Shown here piece after piece: positions 53,966 to 64,000 of a stretch of DNA of 64,000 nt. Origin of the DNA: Plectosphaerella cucumerina (Eukaryota > Ascomycota > Sordariomycetes > Glomerellales > Plectosphaerellaceae); NCBI GenBank assembly GCA_020746995.1, contig JAGPXD010000004.1:1364001-1428000 (forward strand). Direction: 5' to 3'. The notes under the pieces are model-generated. The model did no database searches. It saw nothing but the letters and a program-made list of their open reading frames with translations, and was not told the origin of the DNA. Each line of letters opens with the position of its first letter. The stretch's first letter is position 1. The position numbers were made by a program, and so were the translations under genes.

Positions 53966-54670
53966 CTTGGGTGGGTGGTCTGCAGAAGATGGTTACAGAG
54001 AGGGGGAACTTGGGAGGAGGTTATCGAGAGACGGCTTCTAGAACATGAGCCGTCCGGCGTCGGATCGGCATTGGGTAAACCGGCCCTCTTCCGGGACCGC
54101 AGTGACCTTCAGCTTCCTTTGGCCCATTTGCAATGGATCACATCACCCCAAGGGCGCGCTACTGTACCACGGCACCACGGTTACCCCTCGTTCGACGTTG
54201 GGGACCGCTGGCGATGGCGTGCGTCCGGCGGGGAACCCCTCCATCGATGGCAATCATTGACACAACGGGTGACATTTCCCTGACTCCGCCCCGGGTTTCT
54301 GGCCGGGGCAGGGCGGAAGTCGCCCCGAGCTCGGCAGTTAGCCGGCGTTGCCACTGTTCAATCAATTATTCAATTATTTGTCGTACGTCTGCCCGATGCC
54401 CATGTCAGTTGGGCTTGCTCGAAATGTGACCGAAGAAATGCATGCTCGATGTTTAGCTTGGCTGGTTGTATTGTATGAAATGGGTTTTATTTGGATGATG
54501 GATACCCCTGGATATGCGTTGTCGAAATGCAGTGGACGTGGCCGCTGAAACGCCACGTGATAGCGCGTCGTAGCGCCCGAAGAGCCCTCAAGGCCCCCGA
54601 GCTTCTCTCAACGCCCGACACGTCTCCCGCGACCTCACCTCCAAACGACAACCACCCCCATCCGCCCATC
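53966..54670. other. Divergent promoter space, no gene seen
   Basis: Between the gamma-glutamyl hydrolase gene and dynactin p25. Contains a CT-rich leader just before 54671. Nothing else recognised. Confidence 0.5.
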
Positions 54671-55372
54671 ATGTCACGACGCCCAGTCAAGGGCGAGTAC
54701 ATCGAGACCGTGAGCACTTCATACTATTCCGCATTACTTCTTTAGCCCGCTAACCCCACAGGACACGGGAAACAAGGTCTCCCGCAAGGCCAACCTCGTC
54801 GGCACCCAGAACATCATGCTGGGCGGCCGCACCGTCATCCAGCCCGAGGTCATGATCCGCGGCGACCTCGCGCGAACCTCCACCTCATCCTCCTCCAGCG
54901 GCGGCGCCGCCGGCACCTCCACCGCCGTCGCCATCGGCCGCTACTGCTTCCTCAGCCGGGGCTCCGTGCTCCGTCCCCCCGGCCGCGTCTACAAGGGGTG
55001 AGTCTGAGTCCCCTTTCATCAAGTCCCTCGTCCAGAAAAAGCTGACTGCCCAGCGCCTTCACCTACATGCCCCTGCGCATGGGCGACCACGTCTTCGTCG
55101 GCCAAAACACCGTCGTCCAGGCCGCCACCATCGGCAGCCACGTCCACATCGGCCACAACGTCGTCGTCGGCGACTTCGCCATCATCAAGGACTACGTCCG
55201 CATCCTCGAGGGCAGCGTCGTCCCCGCCAACATGGTCATCCCGAGCTTCAGCATCGTCGGCGGCCAGCCCGCCAGGGTCATTGGCGAGGTGCCCGAGGGC
55301 GGCCACGAGGCGTTTGAGCTTAGAGATCTATACAAGACTGTCGGCAACAACCCGCAGCCTATGCCCGTGTAG
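54671..55372 (+). CDS. Dynactin subunit p25 (DCTN5 type)
   Basis: Exons 54671-54709, 54762-54997 and 55054-55372 give 197 residues. Starts with KGEYIETDTGNKVSRKA and GTQNIMLGGRTVI, which align with DCTN5. The rest is a left-handed beta helix of hexapeptide repeats (MRLGDHVF-type turns; IGSHVHIGHNVVVGDFAII), ending with GGQPARVIGEVPEG. p25 sits with p27, p62 and Arp11 in the dynactin pointed-end complex and links early endosomes to dynein. A Ser/Gly/Thr-rich insert (STSSSSSGGAAGTST) sits in the first helix turn region, as is common in filamentous fungi. Confidence 0.93.
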
Positions 55373-55494
55373 CCGCCCTTGCACCGAGCGCATTATGCAC
55401 GGCGATAATTTTCACGACGACATGACGAGCGTTGCCCCTTTGGATTTTCTCATCAAACATGGCCACCATACCCTGAGGCCTGGCCACCTCACAT

Positions 55495-57265
55495 CTACGC
55501 AACATTGCAGCTCCGGAACCGGCCGGTTCCCGCGGCTTGTCGGGAACAGGCACCTAGACTTCTAGTCTCCCCAGAATCCCTGACCGTCAGGTCTGTCGCC
55601 GGAGGCTCGCGCTCCGGGAACCCCTCGAAACCAGTGCCATACACGGCCACCGAGTGCGCGATGGCTCTCGTGTTGAGCTCGAGGAATTGATAGCTCCAGT
55701 TACCAATGGTGTCATATGGGGAGTGATAATTGACATCTTCCCGCCCCAAGTCAGTACTGGCCCTTCTTGGCTGTGCTTCAAATGCAGGATAATCAAAATC
55801 GAAAAACTCACCATGAATCAAACCCGCCGTCCCGCCAAACATCGCAGCCTCCGCATCAGTCTTGACCTCGTCAGCCCCCGTGAAGAGCCCCCCACTCGGA
55901 ACATTACTCGCAAGGAACGGCCCATAGTCCGACCGCCCGTTAAACTCGACCGGCAGCAGCGGCAGGTCCTGGGACGCAAAATACTCCTCATACAGCGTCT
56001 GGGCCTCCTCAGACCCAGGGGGCCCGACGAGCCCAAAGGCGCTGCCGGACCCGTCGTATACGCCCAGGATGCCATTCCCTGACGCGACCATGTCGAAGTT
56101 GAGGTACAGCCGGACCTTGAGAAGTTCCTCCGGGTCGGCCGTCTCGACGTAGTGCGTCGATCCCAAGAGCCCTGCCTCCTCGGCCGTCCACCAGGCGAAT
56201 CGCACAGTCGAGTTGGTCGTGTAACTTGCCAGCCGCGAGGCAACCTCCAGAATGGCGATGGACCCTGACCCGTTGTCGTTCATGCCTGGGCCTTCCGCAA
56301 CGCTGTCGAGATGGGCACCTACAAAGAGAATATTATCAGGGTCGCCGCCCGTCGTCGTCGCGATGATGTTTTGGCTGCTTTGGACGTCAGTACGTTGCAA
56401 GTCTCTACCAAGGATATCCATCCCACCTGTACAACACCGCGCCGGTCGTCGCCGTGTAGAATCTATCTACTGTGATGGTCTCGTTGGCCCGTAGCCTCGC
56501 CGACAGTGCCAGACCCAGCTCGTTGGAGATGCTCGACGTTGGCACCATGGGTCCCTCAGGAGGATCTTCGGCTGAGAGCACGCCTGCAAAGGGCGGCGCG
56601 CCGGGTACGTAGTCGAAGATGATCAGGCCCGCTGCACCTGCGGCACCTGCGTTGGCAGACTTTGTGGCAAACATGCACGACCCGCCCTGAGGACCCCGGG
56701 ACACGAGGGCGATGTTCCCCTCCACCTCGGGAGGGAAGTCTTCTGTCTGGCACAAGTCAGTACGGCACCTCCCGAGGCCTCCCAGGCACACGTACCCCGT
56801 TGCATCCAAACGAATTGACCCAGATGAGTTTCCGGCCCTCAAGCGTCGCATTCCTGGAGAACTGCATCGTCGCCGACACGGCATCCTCGCCATCAATGGT
56901 CACGTTGCCCTCGTTGAAGTACTCCACGTAATTGGAGAACGGCTGCCTCTCAATGTCGTAGTAGTCCCCATAAGATTCGAGCTGCTCGACGATGTACGAT
57001 GCTGTAGCATTGTACCCCGCCGACCCGGCGAGGCGGTAGTTAGGGGACTCGTTGGCCATTTTACAGAAGGCCTCGGCGTGGCATTTGAGGGTTTTCAGTT
57101 GGATGGAGTTTCGTAACTTCTCCTGAGGAACGTCAGTCATGGCTTGGAGAGCGGGTGAGAAGGACGTACGGGATTCACGGGCCTGCGTGGGGTGCATGGC
57201 TTCTTCTGGCTGACTGCGACGCCAGCCAGGGCCAGGATGGATGAGATGATGGTCCAGCTCTTCAT
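55495..57265 (-). CDS. Secreted M28 aminopeptidase with PA domain (Lap2/aminopeptidase-Y like)
   Basis: Exons 57265-57170, 57122-56796, 56746-56427 and 56374-55495 give 540 residues. The signal peptide is MKSWTIISSILALAGVAVS. A PA domain (about 140-240) includes VEGNIALVSRG and GAAGLIIFDY. The zinc peptidase part has His269-x-Asp271 (GAHLDSV), Asp281 (GMNDNGSG), the catalytic Glu pair 313-314 (WWTAEEAGLLGS), Asp342 (LNFDMV) and a late His in NYHSPYDTIG. It removes N-terminal residues, often Leu, from peptides outside the cell or in the vacuole. N-glycosylation sites are frequent. The third splice gives SQNIIATTTGGDPDN. Ends 122 nt from the dynactin gene, tail to tail. Confidence 0.92.
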
Positions 57266-58687
57266 GATGGGTCGGGTAAAGGTCAAGGAGTGACTGGAAG
57301 ACTGGAGCTCGGTGGACAGCTATCAGAAGCTCTCGAGAGGGCAGCCTCCCTTTTGAGAGCTGGCCTGAGGGTACGCGGGACCCTGCAGCGGAGCTGTACA
57401 CCCTCACTTGTCACCTTTCACTCGCCGGCCCGTTTACATGCCCTTGTTTCCGTTTGCTACGCCTCGACCTGCTCCTTATGGCCCATGTCGGCCGATAGCT
57501 TCCCTGGGCCAGCAACAACTGCCGCACTCGGATCCCCTTGGTAGTTGATAATTGTGCCCGTCGCTGAGTTAATATATCTCAAACAACTGTCATCAGACAC
57601 TCACTCCGTAATTCTTATTGCTCCCCAGACACGATGGACGCACACACCTGCGGGACTGGGTAACGCAAGACACCTCACAGAATGACAACCCCGGACCGAC
57701 GATACTACGTTGCTCGCCGAGACATCCGGCATTGCTTTCCGTCCTTGGAAGACCAGACAACCCGATTCAGCGTCGGAAGCCAGATGCGAAGTACAACTGT
57801 ACCGTAGTCCGAGATAATGGGCTGCTCATGCGCTGCACTTCGCATGCTCTGATCTCAATACAACTCTACTGTCCATGCCATATTCAAGAAGCAAGCATCA
57901 TGGCCAACTCAGTCTACAAACCACCCAAAAACATATATCATACATCCCAACGACCTCTCCAGCACTCTCATGGTAGCACTTCTTCAAAGACAACACCTCC
58001 CCTCCCGCGTTCCACACCCACCACACAACGGCCCGTCCCCGGCATCACTACACACGCACCAAGCCTACTATTCACCCCCGGAACGACCACCGTCCCGTCC
58101 CTCTGTCCCACAATCTCACTTCCCCGGTCAGTCCTTGCATCTAAAGCGGAGATAGGAACTGGAAGACACCTCGGTGGCGGGGCCCTTCCCGAACAGCAAA
58201 AGATCCCCTCCGGGCATCCTGTTACAGAGGAATCCGGAGGGGTAGAAAACCGCCGACCTATAATATCTGTGGCAGGCAAATTTTACTCGGTTATAAGGGG
58301 AGTCGAACCCCTCGCCGTGTCAATAATACATCAGTATCATTACCGCTAAACTGCGGTCGCGTTGGGACATCGACGGTCTGTAAAAAGTAGGGGAAATCAA
58401 GGGGCACACCGGAACCTCCTCACAAGTGACATGCCATGATACACAACCACCTCACAGAGATCTCGTCATGCCAAACCCATCCATTGCGAATGCCATTATT
58501 CCAGCACCCCGACGCCAAAAGCGCCTCCTCCCTCCCCACCCCGGCGCTTCTTTCTATAGAAACACGTCCCCTCTTCAGCCCGGAAACAGATTTCGCTCAT
58601 CGCAGCTCCCCATCCGTAATAGCCATGATGTTACATCTCCCCATACGCGCAGTAGACAGACTAAATCTTCTCCCGCTCCTTCCTCGT
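57266..58687. other. Intergenic stretch with a tRNA-like element
   Basis: Promoter of the aminopeptidase on the left, 3' flank of the TBC gene on the right. No protein gene. A 73-nt tRNA-like sequence is listed separately. Confidence 0.5.
58288..58360 (-). ncRNA. Degenerate tRNA-like sequence
   Basis: A perfect T-arm (AGGGG-TTCGACT-CCCCT), a B-box GGTTCGACTCC and a near-consensus A-box (CAGTTTAGCGG) are spaced as in a tRNA, and the total length of 73 nt fits. The acceptor stem does not pair: the 5' side reads GCGACCG, the 3' side TATAACC. The anticodon arm has at most three good pairs. Most likely a decayed tRNA gene; a tRNA-derived Pol III element is possible. Amino acid not assigned. Confidence 0.4.
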
Positions 58688-61600
58688 CTAATTCTCAAAC
58701 TCCACCACCCCCTTCCCGTTCCCCCCCGCGCCCCCCCTCGAAGGCTCAATATCAACCAGCTGCCCATCCTTCCCGTTGCCACCCCCAGCTCCCGCCTCCG
58801 CGTCAGCTCCCGAGAGCAGATCCCGGTCCTCACTCCTGACGCTCCTCCTCTCCGCGTCAGACCGTGCCCCGCCGCCTCCGCGGACGCCAATCTCGACGCC
58901 AATGTCCGCGTCGTCGTCGTCATCCTCGTACTTCTGCCCCGGCAGCGCGTTCTTCTCGAGTTCCTTCTGTGCCTCGTCCATCCGCTTGCGCACCTCGGCC
59001 GCGACGCGCATGCCGTCTGTGACGATGTTGTCCAGGACGCCACGGAGACCCCGCGTGGCTCCCTGCGCGGCGGGTGCGATGGCAGCGGCGGCAGGTCGCG
59101 CGCCAAAGTTGAGGTTGGAGAAGGTCGTAAGTGATGACGACGGGCTGGCCGCCGAAGCGAGGCCCTCGATAATGTGGAATGACGTAGGGAACGAGGACTC
59201 GAAGAATTGCTCCAGGAGCTCGTCCGCCAGCACGACCATCCGGAACGTAGGTAGCGTGATGTGAAGAGGGTTAGCTGGGTCCAGGGCCGCGTTGGCCGCT
59301 TCCGACTGTGCTTTGGACACGCGCCGGTCAGGCTGCGACGTCTCCTTAGTCGAGTCCGCAGGCGTAGGGGCGCCCTGTGCAGGCTTGGGCTTATCCTCCG
59401 TCGGTGACTCCATACCCAGCAGGTCCTCGTCATCGTCGTCATCGCCAATGGCAAAGGCATTGCCAGCCTCCTCCTTGGGCGTCTCCTTGGGCTCTGAGAA
59501 GTGGTTCTGCGGGTGGTCCGGGTCGGCGTACTCGAAACATCTCCTGATGAAGGCGCTGACGCTGCCCAAGAACCTCTCGTTCGCCGTCGCCCCTGAGAGA
59601 CTAATGTCCGAGGCCGAGGGGTTGCCCTGGCTGGCGCCCGCCCCGTTAAGATTGGGCGTCGACGCGCTGGGACTTAGGTTACCCTCCAGACCGCGCCTGG
59701 ACAGGAACAGCAGCGCCTCGGATATCCGCAGGATACCCTCACGGTCCACCTTGCCGTCGCCGTCGTCATCGTACAGGTCGAAGAAGTAGCTCATGGCACC
59801 CATGATGTCCCGCTTGCCCTTGATCTTGGCGATGCCCGACACCACGTTGGCCAGCGTCAGCTCCCCGGTGCCGTCGACGTCCCACTTTCTGAAGAGGCGC
59901 TGCATGAACTCGTGGTCGGCAGGCTCCGGTCCAGCACCCCACGGGTTCGTCAAGGCGTCGTTCCTGCCTCGTGTGCTGTAGGCGTTGCGGTCCTCAAACG
60001 TCTCGCGGCGCGGCGTCAGGGGCGAGTCCGAGATGGCCCACTTGGACATGTTGGCCAGGAACTCCCTGAAGGCATCATAGTCCATCAAGCTCGTGCTGGG
60101 GCCCAGCGCCACACGGCCCTTGTCGATGCCGTGGTCCGCATTGCTCTGGAAGACGTCCTGTGCCCTTGCCCTGCTGTTCTTGGCGCGCCTCTTCTTCTCC
60201 TCCTGGATGATCAGATCCCTCTGCTGCCGCTCGTACAGCAGGGTGTAGAAGCGGTCGTACAGTGCGCCGAGCTCCTCCGCGCCGAGAAGCTTGCTGTCGG
60301 GACCGAGGTTCCTGATGGCGGTACGCTTCGTAAAGTTCTCAATGTTACTCAGAACAGCATCCTTGTTCTTCAACCGCAAGTCGGTGATGCTGGCATGTGT
60401 AATCTGCGAAAACTCCTTGAAAGCAACAACCATGAGCTCCTGGAACTTCGTCACGGCCCGCAGCTTGGGGTTCTCCGACTTGGGGTGTGCCGACTCGTCC
60501 AGGCGGGCAAAATACGACTTCAGAACAGAGATGAAGGCGCCGTCATCGGTGGCGTCGAGGAGCTCCTCGCCGTTGATGCGCAGGATGGCCAGGCCGACCT
60601 GGAACAGCACCTTGGGGCCCTCGACGAAGAAGACGTCGAGGACGCGGAAGGCGAAGACGAGGGGCATCGAGTTGATGTACAGGGAGAGGAACCAGGGCAG
60701 CGAGACGACGGAGAGCTGGACGTCGCTCTTGACGAGGTGCTCCCACAGGACGGGCATAGTCCTCTCGACAAGGGACTCGAAGACCTTTTGGTCCAGGAGG
60801 GTGCCGTACATTGTGGTGGAGTAGTAGCCGGGGACGAGACGGTCGCAGAGGGAGGAGAGGAGGAAGAAGGCCTGTGTCTCGTTCATGTAGATGAGCAAGG
60901 CGGCGACAACAATGTTCATGGCCTGGCAGTAACCAACGTCCGGGTCAATCCAACTATAAGCGGTGAGCACACGGCGCAGGCGGCCGATACCCTCGGGGTC
61001 CTGGAAGCCGGGGTACTCAGGCAAGCTGCGGTTCAGGTCCTTCTCGATCTCGTCGATAGCGAGCGAGTCCCTTCCGGCGTACTTCTCCAGAGTGTCGGCA
61101 TAGAGGTTGGGGGTCTCGAGGCGGAGGTAGATGGAGCCTGATGTGAGCTCCCAGACTTCGCCGCGCAGGCGGTTGGGCAGACCGACGCGGATGAGCTTGT
61201 GGAAGGTAGGTTGGCGTAGCAGGGTGACGTTGCGGCCATTGTCACGCAAGTACTCTGCCCAGAGGCGCATCTTGGCCCTGTCTCGCAGCTTCTTCGCGTC
61301 TCCCGGGTAGCGGAAGAGCATGCCAAGGCCTGCGTCGGGAGGGCTCGCGTTCTTCTGGGCGTCGGAGCGCAAGAGGTACTCGGAGTAGCAGTCGCCGACG
61401 GCCCTGCGTAGCTTGCCCACGTTGCCGACGGCAGACCGCAGGCCCTTTTTCAGGCCATCGCAGAAGCGCTCACATCTCTGTCGTGTGTCCGCGAGGTGGA
61501 TGGTGATGCGCTGCTCGCGGGGATCTTTCTTATCGGAGCCCGGGTCGTCCTTTGCGCTGAGGATGCCGTTCCAGGTGGTGATGGCGAGGGCGAACTGGAA

Positions 61601-62017
61601 GGACTGGCTGTTGAGACGCTCGACGCGACGGATGGCGCACAGGGGGAATGTGAAGCCGTTGCCGCTGGGCCCGCCGCCGTGGGTCTGGCCGGTGAAGAGG
61701 GTGCTCGTCGATGTGCTGGCCGCCTGCGCGAAGCTGCTGGGCTGGGTGCTGAAGCACATGTAGGCCTCGGAGAGGTGGAGCTTGCCGGCATAGTGGTATC
61801 CGCGGTCGAGCTGGCGGTCGCCCTGGGTGGCGTTGACGGGGGGGATGGTGAGCTCGGCGTTGATCTCGTAGAGGGGCGTCTGGGAGGACGGCAGGCGGAA
61901 CTGGCCCTGGAAGAGAGAGGCCTTTGAGGGGTTGCGGTCCGAGTTTGACAGGTTCAGACCCTGCATGGGGTCGATGAACTGCTGCGCCTTTTGCATGAGG
62001 TTCGTGAGGTTCAGCAT
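58688..62017 (-). CDS. Rab GTPase-activating protein: GRAM, TBC, EF-hand (Gyp2/Mdr1, TBC1D8/9 like)
   Basis: Single exon, 1109 residues. A GRAM-like domain lies at about 70-215. The TBC domain (about 280-490) starts with IRVGLPNRLRGEVWELTSG; the arginine finger is in IEKDLNRSLPEYP and the glutamine finger in GYCQAMN. PWFLSLYINSMPL is also typical. After a charged linker, an EF-hand-type pair follows, with LYDDDGDGKVDREG as the better loop (about residues 750-765). The C-terminus is acidic and low-complexity. Such proteins speed GTP hydrolysis by Ypt/Rab proteins; yeast Gyp2 acts on Ypt6. Domain order and length match. Confidence 0.92.
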   Translation of the reverse strand: MLNLTNLMQKAQQFIDPMQGLNLSNSDRNPSKASLFQGQFRLPSSQTPLYEINAELTIPPVNATQGDRQLDRGYHYAGKLHLSEAYMCFSTQPSSFAQAASTSTSTLFTGQTHGGGPSGNGFTFPLCAIRRVERLNSQSFQFALAITTWNGILSAKDDPGSDKKDPREQRITIHLADTRQRCERFCDGLKKGLRSAVGNVGKLRRAVGDCYSEYLLRSDAQKNASPPDAGLGMLFRYPGDAKKLRDRAKMRLWAEYLRDNGRNVTLLRQPTFHKLIRVGLPNRLRGEVWELTSGSIYLRLETPNLYADTLEKYAGRDSLAIDEIEKDLNRSLPEYPGFQDPEGIGRLRRVLTAYSWIDPDVGYCQAMNIVVAALLIYMNETQAFFLLSSLCDRLVPGYYSTTMYGTLLDQKVFESLVERTMPVLWEHLVKSDVQLSVVSLPWFLSLYINSMPLVFAFRVLDVFFVEGPKVLFQVGLAILRINGEELLDATDDGAFISVLKSYFARLDESAHPKSENPKLRAVTKFQELMVVAFKEFSQITHASITDLRLKNKDAVLSNIENFTKRTAIRNLGPDSKLLGAEELGALYDRFYTLLYERQQRDLIIQEEKKRRAKNSRARAQDVFQSNADHGIDKGRVALGPSTSLMDYDAFREFLANMSKWAISDSPLTPRRETFEDRNAYSTRGRNDALTNPWGAGPEPADHEFMQRLFRKWDVDGTGELTLANVVSGIAKIKGKRDIMGAMSYFFDLYDDDGDGKVDREGILRISEALLFLSRRGLEGNLSPSASTPNLNGAGASQGNPSASDISLSGATANERFLGSVSAFIRRCFEYADPDHPQNHFSEPKETPKEEAGNAFAIGDDDDDEDLLGMESPTEDKPKPAQGAPTPADSTKETSQPDRRVSKAQSEAANAALDPANPLHITLPTFRMVVLADELLEQFFESSFPTSFHIIEGLASAASPSSSLTTFSNLNFGARPAAAAIAPAAQGATRGLRGVLDNIVTDGMRVAAEVRKRMDEAQKELEKNALPGQKYEDDDDDADIGVEIGVRGGGGARSDAERRSVRSEDRDLLSGADAEAGAGGGNGKDGQLVDIEPSRGGAGGNGKGVVEFEN

Positions 62018-63225
62018 GATGGGCGGAGTTTGACGCAGCTCAGCTGGTCATCCTGGGCTTTGGGGGGTTGAAGGGACGGGGTGTGCTGCCGAGGCGAGCG
62101 GGCGGGTTCTGTCGGATTGCTGGGGGAGGAGGAGCGTGAGGGATTGGTTTTCGGATGATGTCGAGCAAGGGAATCGAGAGGTAATTGTCGGGATGCGGGA
62201 GTAGCGGGGTCGGTCGTCAAGTTGGTTGTGTTGTTGTCGTGGGATGCTTGGGGGGGGGATGTGGTTTCGGAAGTCAAGTCGTCGAGGGCGGCCGCAAGGT
62301 TGACAGGTACGTACTGCCCCGAGTCGTGCACGGGTTGGGCTGGATGGAGCTGGGGGACCTGAGGTGGAGGTCCAAGGTGCTGCTGAGGTTGCGGCTTACG
62401 GGCGGGCTAGTCCAGTCCGGGCGACACATTACGCAGCGGACAGGGCTGGACTGGGACGGATGCGGCGGGCGCTGCAGTGGCTGCTAGCACAGGGGCTGCC
62501 GGCACTCACGGGCGGGCTGCCAGCGAAAGCTCCCCCGCCCTGTGCTGTCAGGGGTTAGGCATTTTACAGTCGGCAGCACGGACCACTCCTCGCATTCATC
62601 GTCATCGTCCAGTGTCCACGCGAAATGCAGTATCAGTCTCCCCGGCCGTTCATGCTCTGCCCGAACCCAGAGCCTCGGGCATCCTCCAGCCTCCAGCTTC
62701 CTGGTGTGCACGGTGCAATGATGCAGGACGTTCAGACCGTGCCCGATGCTTGTTCTGACTCGACCCTCCGGAAGCCTGACATGGACCCTGCGCCGTCTCT
62801 ATCAGACGCACCTCACTGCTCTGGATGTAACTGGACGTGTCGTGTTCCCCAAGACATCAGATCACTCACAGCCAAGACACTCAAGGTCACATGTCAGCTC
62901 GACGAAAAAGTCGAGAACAGTGTATAACAGCAGACGGAGAGCCAACACTTCATATGAAGCCTGCTCTCGCCTCTCACTGCCTCTCTCAAGGAGCACTCTG
63001 CCACAATGCCGCTCCTCTATGAAGCAGAAACCATCCAGCAGTTCCTCCTATTCAAAGCTCATGACGTGGGCCGCCCAAACGCCCACGACCGGTCGATTGC
63101 CGGCCCTGTTAAACCCCCTCCCCTCTGCCTCTCCCCACCCCCGATGCGATGCAATGCTGTGTTGTCGTCTGAATCATCGTCGTAATAGTACAACCGAGGC
63201 CGCCGGTCTATAAATGCACCCGACC
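62018..63225. other. Intergenic stretch, no gene seen
   Basis: Promoter of the TBC gene (GGGGG runs near 62250-62260) and 3' flank of the kinase gene. Short frames only. Confidence 0.5.
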
Positions 63226-64000
63226 TCAGAAATCCTTAAAGTAGTCGTCGTACTTTGCCGCCATCTCCTCGGTAAAGACCTCGCGCTTGCCCTCCTCTTC
63301 TGGGTAGTGGTCGAAGCACTGCGAGTCTGTGGGCGAGCGGATGGGCGGCACGATGGGCCCGCGCACGCGGTGGTAGAGCAGGTCGTCCCAGCGGATGCCC
63401 TTGAAGAAGGGGTGGTCCTTGACCTTCTGGGCGCCGCCGCTGACGTTGCCGAGGCGTTTGGACCGGTCCACGGTGCAGAACTGACGGATGAGGTCCTTGG
63501 CGCGCTCCGAGATGTGCGGCTCCGCGGGGAAGGTGATGGGCTTCTCGACGATTCTGGAGGTGTTAGTGCTCAGGAAGTAAAGGAGAGGCAAGAGAACGTA
63601 CTGCTTGTAAATCTCGATAGGATTCTGGTGCCAAAAGGGCGGGTAGCCGGTCAGGAACTCATACAACAGAATGCCGAGGGCCCACCAGTCCACAGCAGTA
63701 GTGTGTCCCTTGTTGTGGATGACCTCGGGCGCGAGGTATTCAGGCGTGCCGCAGAGTGTATACGTCTCCGTGGCCTGGCCGTCCTCCGTGCTCAGGCGCT
63801 TCGCGAAGCCAAAGTCGACCAGCTTGATGTGGCCGTCCTTGTCCAACAGGAGATTCTCGGGCTTGAGGTCGCGGTAGGCGACGCGGCCCTGCTTCTCGTG
63901 CAGATACTCGAGGACGAGGACGATCTCCGCCGTGTAGAACTTTGCGGTGCTCTCGTCGAAGCGCTTCATCTTGCGCAGGTAGGTGAAGAGCTCGCCGCCG
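63226..64000 (-). CDS. AGC protein kinase, PKA catalytic-subunit like (N-terminus off the window)
   Basis: Exons 63602 to beyond 64000 and 63553-63226. The frame continues past the right edge with GGELFTYLRK just upstream of MKRFDE. The catalytic loop is YRDLKPENLLL, DFG is in KLVDFGFAKRL, the activation loop has TYTLCGTPEYLAPEV, and the C-lobe has AVDWWALGILLYEFLTGYPPF. The AGC C-tail ends YDDYFKDF, a terminal FxxF hydrophobic motif as in PKA. The tail FFKGIRWDDLLYHRVRGPIVPP differs from the main fungal PKA subunit, so this may be the second catalytic subunit (PkaC2 type); that is inference. The 48-nt intron (63554-63601) is stop-free and a multiple of three. Confidence 0.9.
   Translation of the reverse strand, partial: GGELFTYLRKMKRFDESTAKFYTAEIVLVLEYLHEKQGRVAYRDLKPENLLLDKDGHIKLVDFGFAKRLSTEDGQATETYTLCGTPEYLAPEVIHNKGHTTAVDWWALGILLYEFLTGYPPFWHQNPIEIYKQYVLLPLLYFLSTNTSRIVEKPITFPAEPHISERAKDLIRQFCTVDRSKRLGNVSGGAQKVKDHPFFKGIRWDDLLYHRVRGPIVPPIRSPTDSQCFDHYPEEEGKREVFTEEMAAKYDDYFKDF

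Noticed and set aside
10333..62017. A secretory-pathway gene cluster (SEC21, SLY1, TBC, dynactin p25, chitin synthase)
   Set aside because: The genes are scattered over 50 kb on both strands among unrelated genes, as expected by chance for common housekeeping functions.

Overview
The window is nuclear DNA of a filamentous ascomycete (Pezizomycotina, most likely a Sordariomycete). The signs are a GC-rich coding bias, short 46-62 nt introns with GTRNGT donors and CTAAC-type branch sites, fungal-only domain families (DUF3176, DUF3455, DUF7924, a SesB-NACHT-ankyrin receptor), Kex2-type RR sites after signal peptides, and orthologues of conserved fungal housekeeping genes. I rebuilt gene structures by hand from splice signals, reading phase and family knowledge. 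No transcript evidence was available. All exon borders are therefore models, although every listed join keeps phase.

Layout. 0-4.1 kb: a very large secreted Cys-rich repeat protein on the minus strand, cut by the left edge. 4.1-10.3 kb: mostly silent DNA around one alpha/beta hydrolase. 10.3-15.2 kb: two conserved plus-strand genes, the COPI gamma subunit (SEC21) and a choline/ethanolamine phosphotransferase. 15.7-27.1 kb: an accessory-looking block with a NOD-like receptor, a DUF7924 protein resembling a PD-(D/E)XK nuclease, an APH-fold kinase-like protein, a DUF3176 membrane protein, a broken gene remnant and a secreted DUF3455 protein. 27.1-30.8 kb: silent. 30.8-33.1 kb: a dynamin-family GTPase whose 3' half is bracketed by an inverted repeat. 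34.4-39.1 kb: a 1.5-kilo-residue Gln-rich CCCH protein with PNUTS/Ppn1 features. 41.4-47.6 kb: SLY1 and a chitin synthase, convergent. 50.3-54.0 kb: a thiol-related run (phosphopantothenoylcysteine decarboxylase, monothiol glutaredoxin, gamma-glutamyltranspeptidase). 54.7-57.3 kb: dynactin p25 and a secreted M28 aminopeptidase, convergent. 58.7-62.0 kb: a GRAM/TBC/EF-hand Rab-GAP. 63.2 kb to the edge: an AGC kinase resembling the PKA catalytic subunit, cut by the right edge.

Several genes act in membrane traffic and cell-wall delivery (SEC21, SLY1, the TBC protein, dynactin p25, chitin synthase, the lipid head-group transferase). They are spread over 50 kb on both strands, so I do not read this as a cluster. 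The items most worth a second look are the modular Cys-rich/Ala-rich surface protein, the inverted repeat around the GTPase C-terminal exons, the receptor/nuclease-like block, and the adjacent thiol genes.
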